DNA from: Antitrichia curtipendula
Taxonomy: Eukaryota > Streptophyta > Bryopsida > Hypnales > Leucodontaceae
Direction of reading: 5' to 3'
Assembly: GCA_951230915.1 (NCBI GenBank)
Contig: OX579636.1
Span: 5,037,001-5,101,000, forward strand
DNA: 64,000 bases
The translations under genes and the position numbers were made by a program. Positions 36,435-49,335 of this stretch are shown one piece after another. The notes below the pieces were generated by a model. The model was not told the DNA's origin. It was given only the letters and a program-made list of their open reading frames with translations, and searched no databases. Positions within the stretch are counted from its first letter, which is position 1. Each line of letters opens with the position of its first letter.

Positions 36435-38330
36435 CCTTTAAATGCCTGAGTTTTTTTTAGAGATTATTGGGGTTTGCTCAAAACTAAACAAAGTGCGCAA
36501 GTTTTGATTAGTTTACCGATAATATTTAGAATTGTAATCGTATGTTGATTCAGACTAGAATTCATCTATTTTATAATGTAACCACAATTTGAAGTATATA
36601 TAGAGTATATTATTAGAAGTATATATAGAGTATATCTTCATTAAATTTAAAACTAATAGACTTCAAATTAGTAAACCTCAAAATTTCTATTTTGTAAGAT
36701 ACAATTTAGTATATGTTATGCAAAAAAATTCTAATCATTATTGTTGTTCCAAAAAATGGAAATTGAATAAGAAATCAAATACAATTTAAAAGAAATACTA
36801 ATTTAGAGGAGTTAAATGAAGGGCAAAATTGCATGACTTATAGAATGAATCTATAAAACATCACTACTTCCAAATTTTATTTAATGAAGAGAGAAAGACA
36901 AGTGTATGATATTTTTTTTTACTCTGTAAAAACTAATGGTAGGAAAAATAATGTGTTTTTATGGTCAATCTTTTGCCTTTTAGCCAATGAATGCATGACG
37001 ACAAATTTTAGTCACTTATTAATAATAAAAAGTTGAAATTATGTTGAAAGTGAAAATTATATTTTAGGATAATTTTCAAAGAAAAATGCTTCAAAATGGA
37101 TTTGATGGAAAGTCACAAGTACAATATAAAATTAAATCACAGAAATAATTTCTAATCATGATTTTTAACATTTGTATTTTTGTGCAAACTTTAAATAATC
37201 ATGGAACACAGGTGGAATACATTTGATCAATACCTTTCAATCTTCTCTTAGAAATGAGGAATGTACAATAAAAAATACTCCTACAATCATCGTGATTGAA
37301 AAGATTGTTGAAAGTAGATCAACTATCTATAATAAGAGCTACCCTTGGGAATGAACATACTGTATATTTAGGAGAGGCTTAGCAAAAAATAATTATAAAA
37401 ATAGATGCCAAATATTTAGGACTGAAATTAATTTTGCAAAATAGATTTTCTTACATAGAAAAATCTTACAAGGTATTCCTATTTTTAGGATTTAGTGAAC
37501 TTTAATTATGAAAAAAATACAAACCATTCATGCTGCTTATATTGAAAAATTTCTAAAAAAAGATGTCCAAATATTTGGAAATTATTGTATTTCTCAAATT
37601 TTTATTTAGTATGATAAAAATATAGTTAAGACATATTGTCAAAATTTGGGTATCACATTGTTGTTGTCATATCTTATTAGATCATCTACAATCCAAACAA
37701 ATGTACTATATACAACCCTTATAAACTAATATCTTGGATTCAAAAACATTGTAGGAAAAATAATTATTTTGGTTGCTAAATACAAATTAAAATGATTTGT
37801 ATTAGTTGTGTTTTGGAATAAATCTATTAAAAATAGATGCAACAATGGTTCAAATTGCAACCTCTGGATCATCTATGACAATAAATGAAATCTCAAGTCT
37901 TTCTTTCATCTAGAATCTTCAAATCTCATTTAAATTAATATTATCTATATTTTTCTCTCTATATAATTTTTTTAGAAGCACATGTATATCAATTTTTTAT
38001 AATACCAATGGGGGTAGGTCTTAAATGACGAACAACAACATGCAAAAGAATATTCAAGTCATCATATGATGGCTCAAAAGAGAAGTATGAGGCTATTCTT
38101 AGAGTGATTATGAAACCTTCCGCAACAATTGAGTCCATAGGGTAGTGAGCTTTGAAACCATTTTACTTCCAAATGGTAATTATTTTTTGCTTCAAGTTCT
38201 TTTAGGATTGTAGTACACAAAAGATAGTACAACATTCATGTTCGCTCGTTTGGATTTTGTCTACTCATTTTCAACATGACTAAAACTGAACAAAGCATAT
38301 ATTCATTTTTTTGCAGTCACTATACGTTAG
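36435..38330. other. Gene-free AT-rich stretch
   Basis: I see no gene. A short direct duplication 'gaagtatatatagagtatat' occurs at about 36591-36634. Nothing else is recognisable. Confidence 0.5.
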
Positions 38331-38332
38331 TA

Positions 38333-38615
38333 AGGTAACTACATCTAAAATGGCACGCTTCCTACAATCACACACTACAAATTCTTGCCTAAAATGTACT
38401 CCCACTATTCATGAGAGTCTATGATTGCTTTTTGGAACACCTATTTTAAGCACTTTGAAAATTCTTAGTTTATTCATACAGTGTCCAAAAAATACATTTT
38501 AAGAGAATCTAGAGTCCCCTTTTCACTACCAACAAGATACCACAAAAATACTTCCAATATAATAATGAAAACCATGCTGAATTGCTTATTTGTGCGATTT
38601 TCGGTGTAGTTACCT
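38333..38615. mobile_element. 283-bp TA-flanked inverted-repeat element
   Basis: The ends are AGGTAACTACATCTAAAATG and, from the right, AGGTAACTACACCGAAAATC. TA flanks both sides (38331-38332 and 38616-38617). It lies immediately before the GC-richer promoter region of the next gene. Its AGGTAA start and TA target resemble the insert at 58817-59184. Confidence 0.65.
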
Positions 38616-38617
38616 TA

Positions 38618-41456
38618 GTCATTGTGGGTGCACTGACCCTATTACGGTAGCTTCGAGTTTGAGGACAAGGTAAGGACTAGGCCAGGACGGGGCCAGGACG
38701 AGACTTGACGCGGTCCCGACGAATGTAAACGAAATCTGGACGAGATGTAGACGTGGCCTGGACGAGAAGCGTGCGATGGCACCCGTCCCTTTCCCATTCA
38801 TCGTTCCACCCCATTCCCACGGCACCACTTTGCTTCTTCACCACTGTAGTGCCAACTCCCCTTCTTCGTGACGCTCTGCCGTCCTCCACTCGCTCGCTCG
38901 CTCGCTCTTTTCTTCAAATGCCTCCCCTCCAGTTTCCTTGAATAATTAACTCCACTGGAATCAATTCATTCTTCTCCTCCACCTCGCTCTCAACCGACTC
39001 ATTTCTTTCTCCGCGATTCTCTTCCAGAATTTTCTTCCACTACATCGTCTGCTCGGACCTTTCCAAACCCTAAGCATGACTGGAGAATTTTTGTCAATTT
39101 TGGTGCGGTTAAATTTCGTTCACAGTCGACGAAGATCTCATGTGCAGGGGTGATTTCATGTGCGGTGTGATCTGACAGAGTTCGAGGTTGAGGGCAACGG
39201 ACATTCCTGGACAATGTAAGAGTCGCGAGGTCGTGATTTAGTGGATTACGAAGTCGGAATGGCGATGGAGGTTTTGGGGAAGTAGGGAGGGGAATGATGC
39301 CGCTGGCGAGGTTTGAACTTGCTTTCGGTGAGAATTTTTATATTAAACTTCAGTTTCGTTTGCATCGTGGTTCTTGGATTTTTTTAGTCGCACATGAGGA
39401 TCCTGCATTTTTTTTGGAAGTGGTTGTTGGAGTGGAATATTTTTTAGTGTGTTTATATCTATTCGTTTCTTGAGATTTTCTTGCGTTTGAGAAACACGAG
39501 ATTTTCGACCCAGTGGTCACGAGTTTTATTGTTGTGATTAGTCCGGTTCCCGGTCGGATTTTCATTGGTCCGTTCAAGTGTGTGTAGTTTGTTTTCTTGA
39601 AAAGCTCTTTTGGAAACAATTTGGTTCATAAAGAGTTTTCTAATGTTTTCGGGGAGTTGCACTGTCGCTTTACCCGTCGATTGAGGTTTGCTGGGTGCCT
39701 CTGGTAAATCGGAGCTTGCGTTTGAAGAGCGACAGTCGATTGACTTTAGAGTATTCTTAGAATGGTTATCAATCGTCCTGATTTAGCAGCTGCATTATTA
39801 TAAGAAAATTGTCATGGACTTAGGTCAGATAATTGCGCATGATAAATGGTTTTCTGAAATGGTGCAGCCTTTTCGAGATTCGAGAAAGCTATTGCTCTTA
39901 CATACAGATGAGCTTAAGTTGGGTTGAACTTAGGTTTGAGAGTCAAGAAGCCATTAGGGTTTAGACATGCTAAGGGTCCTGGACAGGTGTGAGAATACTT
40001 TTTTCTGATGTAAGGTTTTCTCTTGTCATAGGAACAGGCTGGAAGAGGGAGTAGTTGGAAGACGGATGATTGCATTTGAAATCGTGGTAATTTGCTGAGC
40101 TATTAATGCTTCTTTAAGGTTATGTGAACCGGACGAAAGACAGTTTCTATAATCACTTTAATCACTTCGGTGTATGATTCTTTGCATGAGACTTCTCAGG
40201 GCCTCTATACTATGGTCTGGTCTGCTCATGAGTAGACTTGTTGTAAAATTGCACGAGGGAGTATGTGAATATCCAGTTTCATATTCGGATATGAAATTCA
40301 AAGTTAGGGGATATTTGTGCACATTTACCGAGTTTGAGCTTGTTTCGACACTACGTTTTGATATTATTCGTCTTCACTTTCCACACTCTCATGTCTTGGA
40401 AATCAATGGCTTGTCTTTGATATGTTTTCTCGTCTCCCCGTGACGAGGTTAGTAGTGTGTGATTCGGTGCGATGAATTTGCTTGTTGCGTCAGTTAAGTT
40501 GATATGATACATTCTTGAACAACCCGGTTTTATCAAATTAAATGAAATAGTGTTTCTCTTCGGTTTTTAACTACCCTCTTGTAATCTTTTTTGTGGCTCA
40601 TTGCATAGTGTTAAACGTTGTGGTAAACCTTGTCTTGGTATGCAGGCGTCTTCTCTTGCTGGATACTAGGAGAATGCTTCAATCAGCAGTACAAACAAGT
40701 ATCTGCCTGAAAGGTTATGGGGCTAAGGTTAGATGCGGCAGATCAAGACTTCTAGAGTGCACCTTTCATTCCCCTGGCTAATTGACGCGGGCACCTTAAG
40801 GCACCTTTGGAGAAGTCTATTATTAGGGGCTCTTGACGGACGGTTTCTTTCTCATTTTGCTGGGGGAAGCATGTAGCAGATATGATACCGATCGTGCTCG
40901 ATGAGCAACAACCTTTAATTCCAGGGCCTAAGCTTTTCTATCATCTTCCTGTACAATATTCTCTGTAGGTGTGTTCTTCGCTATTCCCTCACATCTTACA
41001 AATCGGCCCTGCAAAGATGATGACCTAATGGTGTAGACTTTTTTTCTTGCCTTCTGTATCCCTGCAGAACTTTTGTTTTTCTGTGCTTGAGTTTCAAATT
41101 CTACTATGGCGAGAGTGCATGAACCCTCACCATTTGTGCACATCACAGAGCGACGGTGACCTGGCGTGGCTTTGAAGACCTGGTAGTCAATTGCATACAG
41201 TATACTCTCAGATTAGCTGGCTGTGGCTTGGATATACGTGATTTTCGCTTTCTAGTTGTCTTTGGTTGCTGATATTGTGCGTGTGTTTTGACTGCAACAG
41301 AGTGTTAGCGGAGTGGGTCACTCGATTACGTTTGTAAGACTCACAGAGATTTCGAAACTATTTTCAACCCTTGGTCACAAAGCTGATATAGCATCAAGAG
41401 GGGCAACTGAGGCTGTGAAATTACAGCCTTGAAAGGCTGTCATTGCAGATGTCAAG
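38618..41456 (+). promoter_or_regulatory. Promoter and long spliced leader region
   Basis: From about 38640 the DNA is clearly less AT-rich. A (GCTC)n run lies at about 38891-38910. No coding exon fits between here and the start codon at 41457. Acceptor-like sequences occur near 40646 (ATGCAG) and 41301 (CAACAG), so a long leader with introns is likely. An ATG at 41449 opens a 50-codon frame that overlaps the real start in another frame. Confidence 0.45.
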
Positions 41457-44400
41457 ATGCATCAAACCTCACCTGTGGATGAAACAATCCTACATAGTCT
41501 CGATGATTCCAATCTCGTCATGGGTGCTTTGCGCTCCGACTTTATTGAGGAGATTCTATGTGGAGAGTTACCCGAGGTGCAATCAAGTGAACAGGCGATG
41601 AAAGGAGATCTAAACGTGGCTGACGTGATGGCCGAGCTCGAGAAAGAGCGACGCAAGAATGTTGAGCTTTCGGGTCGACTTTCATCTTTGGAAGCAAAGC
41701 TAGGTTGTGAAGACAGTTGTTCTGGACCAATCCTAGAACATATGGATGTGGAGGTATGTGAAGTGGTGTAATTCTGGCCCTGTGTGCGTATACAAGTCGC
41801 AGTGTATCATCGAGAAGTAGAGTGTCTTAAAGTAAACTAAAATTCTCCATCTGCTCGTGATTTTTGGTGCTGGGTATCCTCAGTCTTTCGTAGTTGGTGT
41901 CTTTCGTTACACATTACTGTCTCATTCATCTAGAAGGTACATTCTGTCTGGAGGTTGTTTCTATGGATATTCTTTTTTAGGCATTTGGACCTGTTCGGAT
42001 TAGTCTGAGAATTATTGCCTGCATTAAATCTGCTGTTAATGTAGACTTTAGGTACTTTACCCAAAATGGACCTGAGAATTAGATTTCAGGATTATCACTC
42101 TTCTGTTGAGTAAATACTGATGTGTATGTGCACTAGATTGATGCTGAACATGCTCTCAGAAGTGGAGTGGAATTAAGAAAGAGCGCCGGGGAAGACAAAC
42201 AGGATGGCAGTGCTGTATCAAACGGAAGTCACATACTCTCACAGAAAGCAGATGCCAGCTCAGGAACAGGGGATGATTCTTGGGGCAGTATCAGAACTGG
42301 TCCTGCATGCTATGAGTCTATGGTCAACTGGATGTGCAGAGAAGATGTAAGTAGGGCTGACATAGAAAAGTTGAACGATGCGGGTAGTGGGGACGATGAC
42401 GATGACGATGACGACGATGACGATGACAACAGTGAGCATGGGGACAATGGTCGCAGGCAAAGAGAGAAGGTGATACAGTCATTCGATACTCAGTTGATGG
42501 CATATCTAATAATATTTTGATGCACTCTTGGATTCTGAAGCATTGTTGTCACTTTCGAAGTCTACTCTATTCAACTAGGAGTTTGTGGGTCTGCAGGACA
42601 AGTCAGACGAGCACGGGAAAGAGGTATCTGCTCGAGTACTGGATTCTGATGACAGTGATGGTGAGGAAATAAGTCCGGAAGATCAAAGAAGGGGTGAAGG
42701 TCGGACGACTCCACTAGGGAAGAGGATATATTGGAGCAAAAGGTATGGCTACGGGCCTTACCCGGTGGGATATCGAGGGGCTGGTATCTTGTCTTCATAC
42801 AAGAAGACTCCTAAGATTGCGCTTTGCCCAATGGAGTTGAAAAGAATATTGGAATCTGGAGTGTTGGCCCTGAAAAATGCACAGTCGCATACAATGCGTA
42901 AGATCGTTGTGTTTTCTTGTCTATGCATTCGCCACGGGTGTGAAGACTTTTATGAGCTTGATTTCAACCATTTTCAGATCCTTAGTCGGGGGCAGCCTTA
43001 CAAGTCCACAAAGGAGCCTGGGGTATGGTGATCGAAAACTACTCTCCGTACGCAATCTTGTGTTTTGGTATGATTTTGCATTCATCTTGATCTAGAATCT
43101 ATCACATCTCTCCTGTTATTAATTGTCACGAAGACTGTGCGACAGTCTTAATTGATGTGTCTTAATTTTCGTGATGCGGTACTTCATCTTTGGCGTGTAG
43201 GAACACCTATTATACTCTCACCCCAGCGGGCGAACGAAAGTTTTTATACCAAATCGTCAAAACCCTCTTTTGTGTCCCATACGCATAATTGATGAAGAAA
43301 AGGAGATGCGACCAGCTGGTGCTAGCACACCTTCCTGCCTTTTTCTTTGTATAAAATATGGAGGACGGACTCGCAACCTACCTCAAAATCAGTATGTGCT
43401 TTCCTTTCCTCTTGCATAACCTAGAATTAAGGTATGGAAGGGGATATCATGCAGATGGCCCTGATATCATGATGTTTCAAATGTGTTTATGAAAATCAAG
43501 GCCGCGGAGTGAGCCTCTCTATGTTCCGCTGTGTTAACTTGTTACATCTGAGATTCCAGCAGAGTGCCCGTTTGTTACCTGCCTAGTCTGCAGACTAGTT
43601 GAAATGTATGTTTTATACCGTGCCTTTGTGGAAGATAAACGAGTAAACCGAGGTTATAGAGCAGTGGGGCTCGGGTGTCCAGGTACGTGCGGCAGAGAAT
43701 GGGACGTAACAAATTGAAATCATTTGGGCCGCTTATGTGTCAAATGGCGCTGCTGGTTCACGTCCGCACGGGGAGTTTTTTCTTCAAAGCGCTTGGAATC
43801 ACCCTTCTCTTCATGGCTGGGTTCTCTGATGACCAAGTGCGGAAGGAAACGAAGTACCGTAATCTGGCTTTGCTGCGGAAGTATTACCGGTAAGTGTTTC
43901 AAATCACTCCAATTTCTTACTGGCTTGTCATTCTGTAGGATTCTTCTTCGTTGGTTCTGTTATGATGCAGTTTGATGACTGTATTTGCGGTGGAGCGTGT
44001 GGTTCTGTATCTTAGTACTAGACATCAATGCAGAGCCCTCCAGTTTTGACGAAACAGTTTGGAAATAAGGCCAAGTTGGCTGAAAGTTATTTTGCATCTG
44101 AACGGTGTTTCTGAGTTCTTCCAGGTCTGACGAGTCGGCCAAAGCAGAACAGTTATTCCATCCCTTTCCGACCTTTTTCCCGCCAGCCCCGCAGCTTTCT
44201 TCCGCACCTCAGGTGAGATTCTTTATGTCGTATCGTTGCCGGCGTGCACTATTATGCCTCTTCTTTGATGTGTTTTTTACAATTCACTGATTCTCTTCCG
44301 GTTGTAGATTGAAATAATTGACACAAAAGCCCAATTTCTTTGAGAGATCAGTGGCTTTAGACATTTGGCCAAGTTGTGCTTCCACCACTTGCTTATTAGT

Positions 44401-45229
44401 CCAATCAAGTGTAAGAATAGAGGATTTTTTTGAATAGGGTCAGTGCAGGAAGCAGGATAAGATTCCTAACAGTTTTAGTGCCTTCTACGTTATATCAGTG
44501 TTGTCTGGAGTGGTTTATTGATTGTGTAGGATGTTGCAGGTAATGACAGTTGCAGCACCGTCTCAGGCGCTCATGCCAGCGGCACTCTCTCAAACAGCGC
44601 TGGTGCCGATCAAGAAGCCCCCTCCTCTTCTTGTTCGCAAGGATCCTGCACCTATGCCGGTGCTGGTTTCTGCGAAGCCCAAACCATCTGCTGACCGTCC
44701 GTACAGACGCATCCCTCCAATTCCTTTTCACCTGATGAAACCCCCAAAGCGAGGTCGGAAGCCCAAGAATGCCGAAAAGCCGAAACAAACTCCACTAGGA
44801 CCTCTTCCTTTTGGACCCTTTCCACGTTATCCTCCGATGGGATTCCCTCCTATGCCACCTCCAGGTTGGCGACCAGGACAGGGCTTCCCCCCTCCAGGTC
44901 CGTTCCCCTTCCCCTTCCCCATATTTCCAGCAAACACACAATCGGGGTCTCCCAGTCCCCCTCCATTTTTTCCGCCTCCATATGTTTTCCCGCCCTTCAT
45001 GCTGCCGCCTCCTCCATCAAGTGCACAGCAGGAGCTCAAACCACAACCGGAGGAAGAGTCCATGCCAACGGCAGCAGAGGTTGAGGTCACAAAAGTAGTC
45101 AGTGAGAGCAACGATCACGAACAGTGGAATATAGGTGACGATGGGTCTGGCAGCAATAACAAAGTGGACGAAATTCTTTTACGAGCTGTAGAGACCGAGT
45201 TCCCTGGTTCCATTTTTTCCACAGCTTAA
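41457..45229 (+). CDS. Putative domesticated Crypton-type tyrosine-recombinase protein
   Basis: Seven exons give 743 residues: 41457-41753, 42137-42469, 42597-43022, 43201-43391, 43683-43889, 44125-44212 and 44540-45229. Frame is kept throughout; an in-frame stop at 41430 supports the start. Order of parts: coiled coil (about 53-84), a 12-Asp run (185-196), a recombinase-like core (about 255-485), an AT-hook-like K-R-G-R-K-P-K (584-590), a proline-rich tail (about 600-675) and an acidic end. The core shows NPLLCPIRI (373-381), then NKLKSF..M, then GITLLFMAG (454-462) and TKYRNLALLRKYYR (472-485), the layout of the Crypton-derived domain of ZMYM2/QRICH1-type proteins (DUF3504). The usual H-x-x-R reads Phe448..Lys451 and G-H-R reads Lys-Tyr-Arg (473-475); Tyr483 aligns with the nucleophile. 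The first catalytic Arg is not evident. A nuclear DNA-binding, non-catalytic role is inferred. Confidence 0.85.
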
Positions 45230-45875
45230 AATAGTAGCAGTGCAGAGTGATGTGAAGGTGGATCAAAGGAAACTGTCACATTCTGCTTACCTTCAATGCC
45301 CAGTGGGCGATCTCGAGACCATGTAGCGTCCTTGATTCTGTGAATATAATCATCTACTTGTGGACACGATTCCTACTTCTTTCAGGTACAAAGTGCATGT
45401 GACAACGTCTTGCCACTGGAAACTGTTGTCGGACGCGTGTGTTGAAGGTATGTTTGTACTTCAGTTGGTGTTACTGTGGTGTTCCCAAAGTGAATTCCAT
45501 GCATTGGTTTGTCTCAATTCATTCCTTGGACCCCATCTAACAGCACTCATAACAGCAAGTGAGAACCCAGCTTAATTGTTGAATCTTTGGTTGGTTTACT
45601 TAGAAAGAAGTGCTTGAAGTTTTTGTTCGATCTGTATGTCTTGAATTAGTATGTGATTATGAAAAACCTGTTGTGGATGAGTTGGTCCTAGAAGTGGTAT
45701 TGAAGTCAACAAAAGACAACATGGTTAACCCGAGTAGTAAGGACATTGAGGACTAAAAGTGTTTGGTGAATTTTATGGCTTTCAAGAAAATTGAGGACTA
45801 AAAGTGTTTGATGAATTTAATGGCTTTCAAGAAAATTGGAGAAACAAAGAATGCATCTTGGAATCTTGGAATCTA

Positions 45876-45932
45876 CTCCCTCTTGTCTCAAAATAATATT
45901 GGTGTTTCTTTTGCATTTTGAGACAAAGGGAG
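45876..45932. mobile_element. 57-bp Stowaway-type MITE
   Basis: Ends CTCCCTCTTGTCTCAAAATA and, from the right, CTCCCTTTGTCTCAAAATGC form a near-complete hairpin flanked by TA (45874-45875 and 45933-45934). The duplicate at about 54858-54870 reads 'ggaatc-TA-ataatttt' with no insert, so this is a clean insertion after the duplication. Confidence 0.9.
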
Positions 45933-46089
45933 TAATAATTTTTGGTTGATCCCTTGTGAGAAGGCTGAGGTAGGCACCTCCAAAATGGCATCTGACCTTA
46001 AAGTGCCATCTACATGGTGTGTACATTTCCAAAATCAATTATGTACCTATTTAGATGGAGCGCTTTTAGAAACAAATTTTGACCCTTAA

Positions 46090-46735
46090 CCCCAAAATGA
46101 CCGTGGAAATTCCTGAGCTTCTAGGAATTTGTTCTAAATTGAATTAAAAGCCAACATTTTGATAAGTTGTATCAATTTTTTTTGAATTGTAACCGTATAA
46201 AATCAAACTAGACATGTTAGACATCACATTAGAAAAGAAAACACAACAATATCTCTTACAGATTGAAAGATTATAATGTTTGATCATGAAGGTGTTAAAA
46301 CTGTGAAAGTGATTTGAAGTCTTTCAATCCTCTTTTCACATGTCAAATCTAAAAATTTGGTCACCAAAAAAATATGAGGTTGAAGGGCCTAACATGCATA
46401 ATTCCAATCAATTTATGACTTCTCAAAATCTACTCTACAATTTTTTTGGATGAATTTCTAATGTGATTTTTTCTCAAAGATCTAGTGTATTTGAGGCTCA
46501 TTCCCAAGAGCCCTCAACACTACAAAAGTCAAGATTGCAATGGACACCCGTGCACAAAATCTTGAATAGAAAAATCATAATCAATCATTTTCAAAATCAG
46601 ATTTTTGAAGCTAGAATTAAACTTCAAAAATAATTTATCAAAATTATAAATTACAAAAAATAGTAGTTTGGTAAGGTTTTATTTAACTTCACAAATTGGT
46701 CAAGGACACATTCTGTCCTCAGGGTCCTTTTGGGG
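46090..46735. mobile_element. TTAA-flanked element E9
   Basis: The 646-bp element is bounded by TTAA (46086-46089 and 46736-46739). The ends are CCCCAAAATGACCGTGG and, from the right, CCCCAAAAGGACCCTG. A subterminal hairpin near the right end resembles that of E1 and E2 (GAGGACAG..TGTCCTT). The 'agattgaaagattataatg' word links it to the other TTAA elements. It lies within sequence missing from segmental copy B. Confidence 0.7.
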
Positions 46736-47803
46736 TTAATAACTTTTGCATACGGTGTCCAAATGCCACGTTCTTTGGTGCGTTGGAACCTCCTTTCACT
46801 TGCCAACAAGAATATATGAAAATCTGACTAGTCTAATAATAGTAACTAAGCTCAATAGCAAAAAGTGGCGGTTTTGGGTGTACCCACCTTATACCTTTCC
46901 ATGGTTAATTTAATCCTTGAGTGCCTAATACGTGTTTATTGAAATCTAGACCCTTGTGAATTCATTCCAATCATACTATCATTTAATAAGAGATCTACAA
47001 AATTGAGATTGGTAGTGGAGACAAGCCCATAGCTCAAGGGAAAGGGGCATGTCCTTTGATCGTACTATTGAAAAGATTATAATAGACAAACAAGGAAATC
47101 TTTAAATTTCAAGAGATAGGCGCTAGGGCATTGAGGGGTGAAGAGTAGTTTCTACATGTACCAATGTTCAATAATGTGAACAATTTTGAATTTTATAATA
47201 GTTTTCTAAGCCGTGGATGACGTTTTAGAATGCAAGTCTAGTTAATTCCTATGTGCTTAATCCTAGAAGGGCATGAAAGCCCTTTGCATCTCTATAGTAT
47301 ATTATGAATACTATGGTATTTGACTAGAAAAACATTGACCAAATATTGTTCTCAACAAAGTAAATTAATGATCATGGTAGTATGTAAATACCTATGTATT
47401 ACAATTCATATAGTAAATCGCAATTAAAGAATTGTGAGTCTAAATACAAGTTGTATAGAGGGACCCCAAGGGCCTTTCAAGGGTTAATGTATTGCCTATG
47501 GGCCACTCACTTCTATAGGAGTTGAATTGAATCACTTACTATAAGATTCTTGAATGGAGTTGCAAACACTCTGGGCTCCATACGATAATTTAAGAATAAA
47601 TAAGCTACTTGAAATGCTTCAAATTTTTGGCAGCTTTTTTCTTTAGCACAAATTCTATCATAAATTATTATAATGTAAAATGATCTATTATCGTCTCTTC
47701 GGTCATTGCACATAATTAGATGTATCAAATTCACAAACATTTATTTGCAACAGAAGGGGAATACTTTACAAACATTTATTTGCAATAGAAGGGAAATACT
47801 TTA

Positions 47804-49331
47804 TAAGCATTACAGTCAAATTCATTTTTGGAAAAAAACACATTATAGGTGGTCTAAGTAAAAATGTACAATTTACCATAGAATTTGGTGGCACTTATGG
47901 AATCTCTATCTAAAGAAATTTTGAAGTCTCATTTTGAACTCAATTTTCAATCTTTTTGGAAATAAATTAAAGTATAGGATGTAGATTTTTTTTATTACAA
48001 CATTACACCTGTTAGGATTGAATTTTTTTCAAATCTACAACTAAATTCTTATCAATTTAGCATTTTTAATCACACTTTACCTTTTTTCTACTTACTATTT
48101 GTTTCAATCATGAATATGAAAAAAAAATTAAATTTTTTAATATATATCTTTTCAATTATTTCTTCAATGTACAGTAGAGAGATGCAAGTTGTAGGACTTA
48201 CACATTTATGGATAAGAAATTTGAAAGACGAAATTTAATTTAGTAAAGACAAGCTAATCATTGTAGAAATCATCCTTTGGGGTATAGTGTGAAGCATAAA
48301 CTTTAAAAAAAAAAAATGCTCATTGAAGGTCAAATTCTTATGCAAGACCTTCCCTTTCTACACAATATACAAGATGAAGATATGCACTTTTGTCTTATAT
48401 AGGAGGACTCCATCATCCATGGTTCATGTCATCCTTACAAAGTTGATTATTTGGGAGAATTTGAAAATATTTCTTTTTTATATTAAAGCATCTTGATCTT
48501 CTAATTGGTAGATTTTCTTACTCTAAAATTTTAGGAGGATGTATCCTAACAAGTTAACTACAAATGGATTTATTAACAAATGAACACAAATAAAGATTTT
48601 AACTTTGCTTTGGATTCAAGTATTTTGAAGCAATTATGGGACTAAAAACATTGTGGTCTTTTAATATAAATTTTGGTGTAATTGCCTACTATACTCAAGA
48701 TTAATTACATCTAGACAAAATGAATCATTCACAAAAAAACTAATAACAACCAAGTCAAACATAATTTAGCACTTGTACAGGTGTCTAAATTTCTTTCATC
48801 CCTTTTGGAGGCATAGAGATGCAAAGGTAGCATCAATATTTGAAGAAATCGGAGAAGAAGTCAATAGACAATTACACCACTAGGTATACATGTTGCATTT
48901 GAAAATTGGGCAAAGTTGAACAAGAATTCAAAATGAAAACAATCTTGGAAAAAGTTTGACATGAGTTCTATGTGGATCAAAGATTACAAATCTATGAGCT
49001 CACAAATTCCAAACACACTACAACTATTTGAGTACCTCTATTGCTTCAAACTTTTGGGTCTAACTACAAGTGTCTAAGAATTGGAAAGATAACACTGTAC
49101 TTTTTCAACCAAAATTCAACAAATATATATTGCCAATTTTTCAAAAAATTAAATAATGCAGCCACTGAAATGTTATGCAATACATGTTAGAATTGGTTGC
49201 CTCAATTGAATTCTTAAAGAACTAATAATAAAAAATGGTTGAACAAACATTAAATATCTTCATACCACTCCATTGCATTTTCATGACTCATTTTAATGAA
49301 AGGAATTGAGGTGTTGTCACACAAGCCCTTA
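47804..49331. other. Gene-free stretch with element debris
   Basis: No gene is present. About 47885-48130 resembles the interior of E5 and E6 ('tatggaatctctatctaaag', 'acaactaaattcttatcaat'). About 48300-48425 is a partial minus-strand copy of dispersed repeat R. Confidence 0.5.
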
Positions 49332-49335
49332 TTAA

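Larger units (their letters stand above)
45141..47803. repeat. Segmental duplication, copy A (3' end of recombinase-like gene and flank)
   Basis: This block recurs in direct orientation at 54138-55385. The first 700 bp (last 30 codons plus 3' flank) look about 96-97% identical to copy B by eye. Farther on the match continues in pieces (47505-47730 against 55075-55310). Copy A has an extra 57-bp MITE and about 920 bp more between 45966 and 46893, including a TTAA element. A 34-bp tandem duplication occurs at about 47731-47802. Confidence 0.8.

Noticed and set aside
45360..45575. 71-codon open frame also present at 54401-54616
   Set aside because: It exists twice only because the 3' flank was recently duplicated; it has no recognisable features and its substitutions show no clear coding bias.
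46915..47483. A further TTAA-flanked element with ends TCCTTGAGTGCC and CCCTTGAAAGGCC
   Set aside because: Parts of its interior also occur in segmental copy B without these ends, so the boundaries may be accidental.
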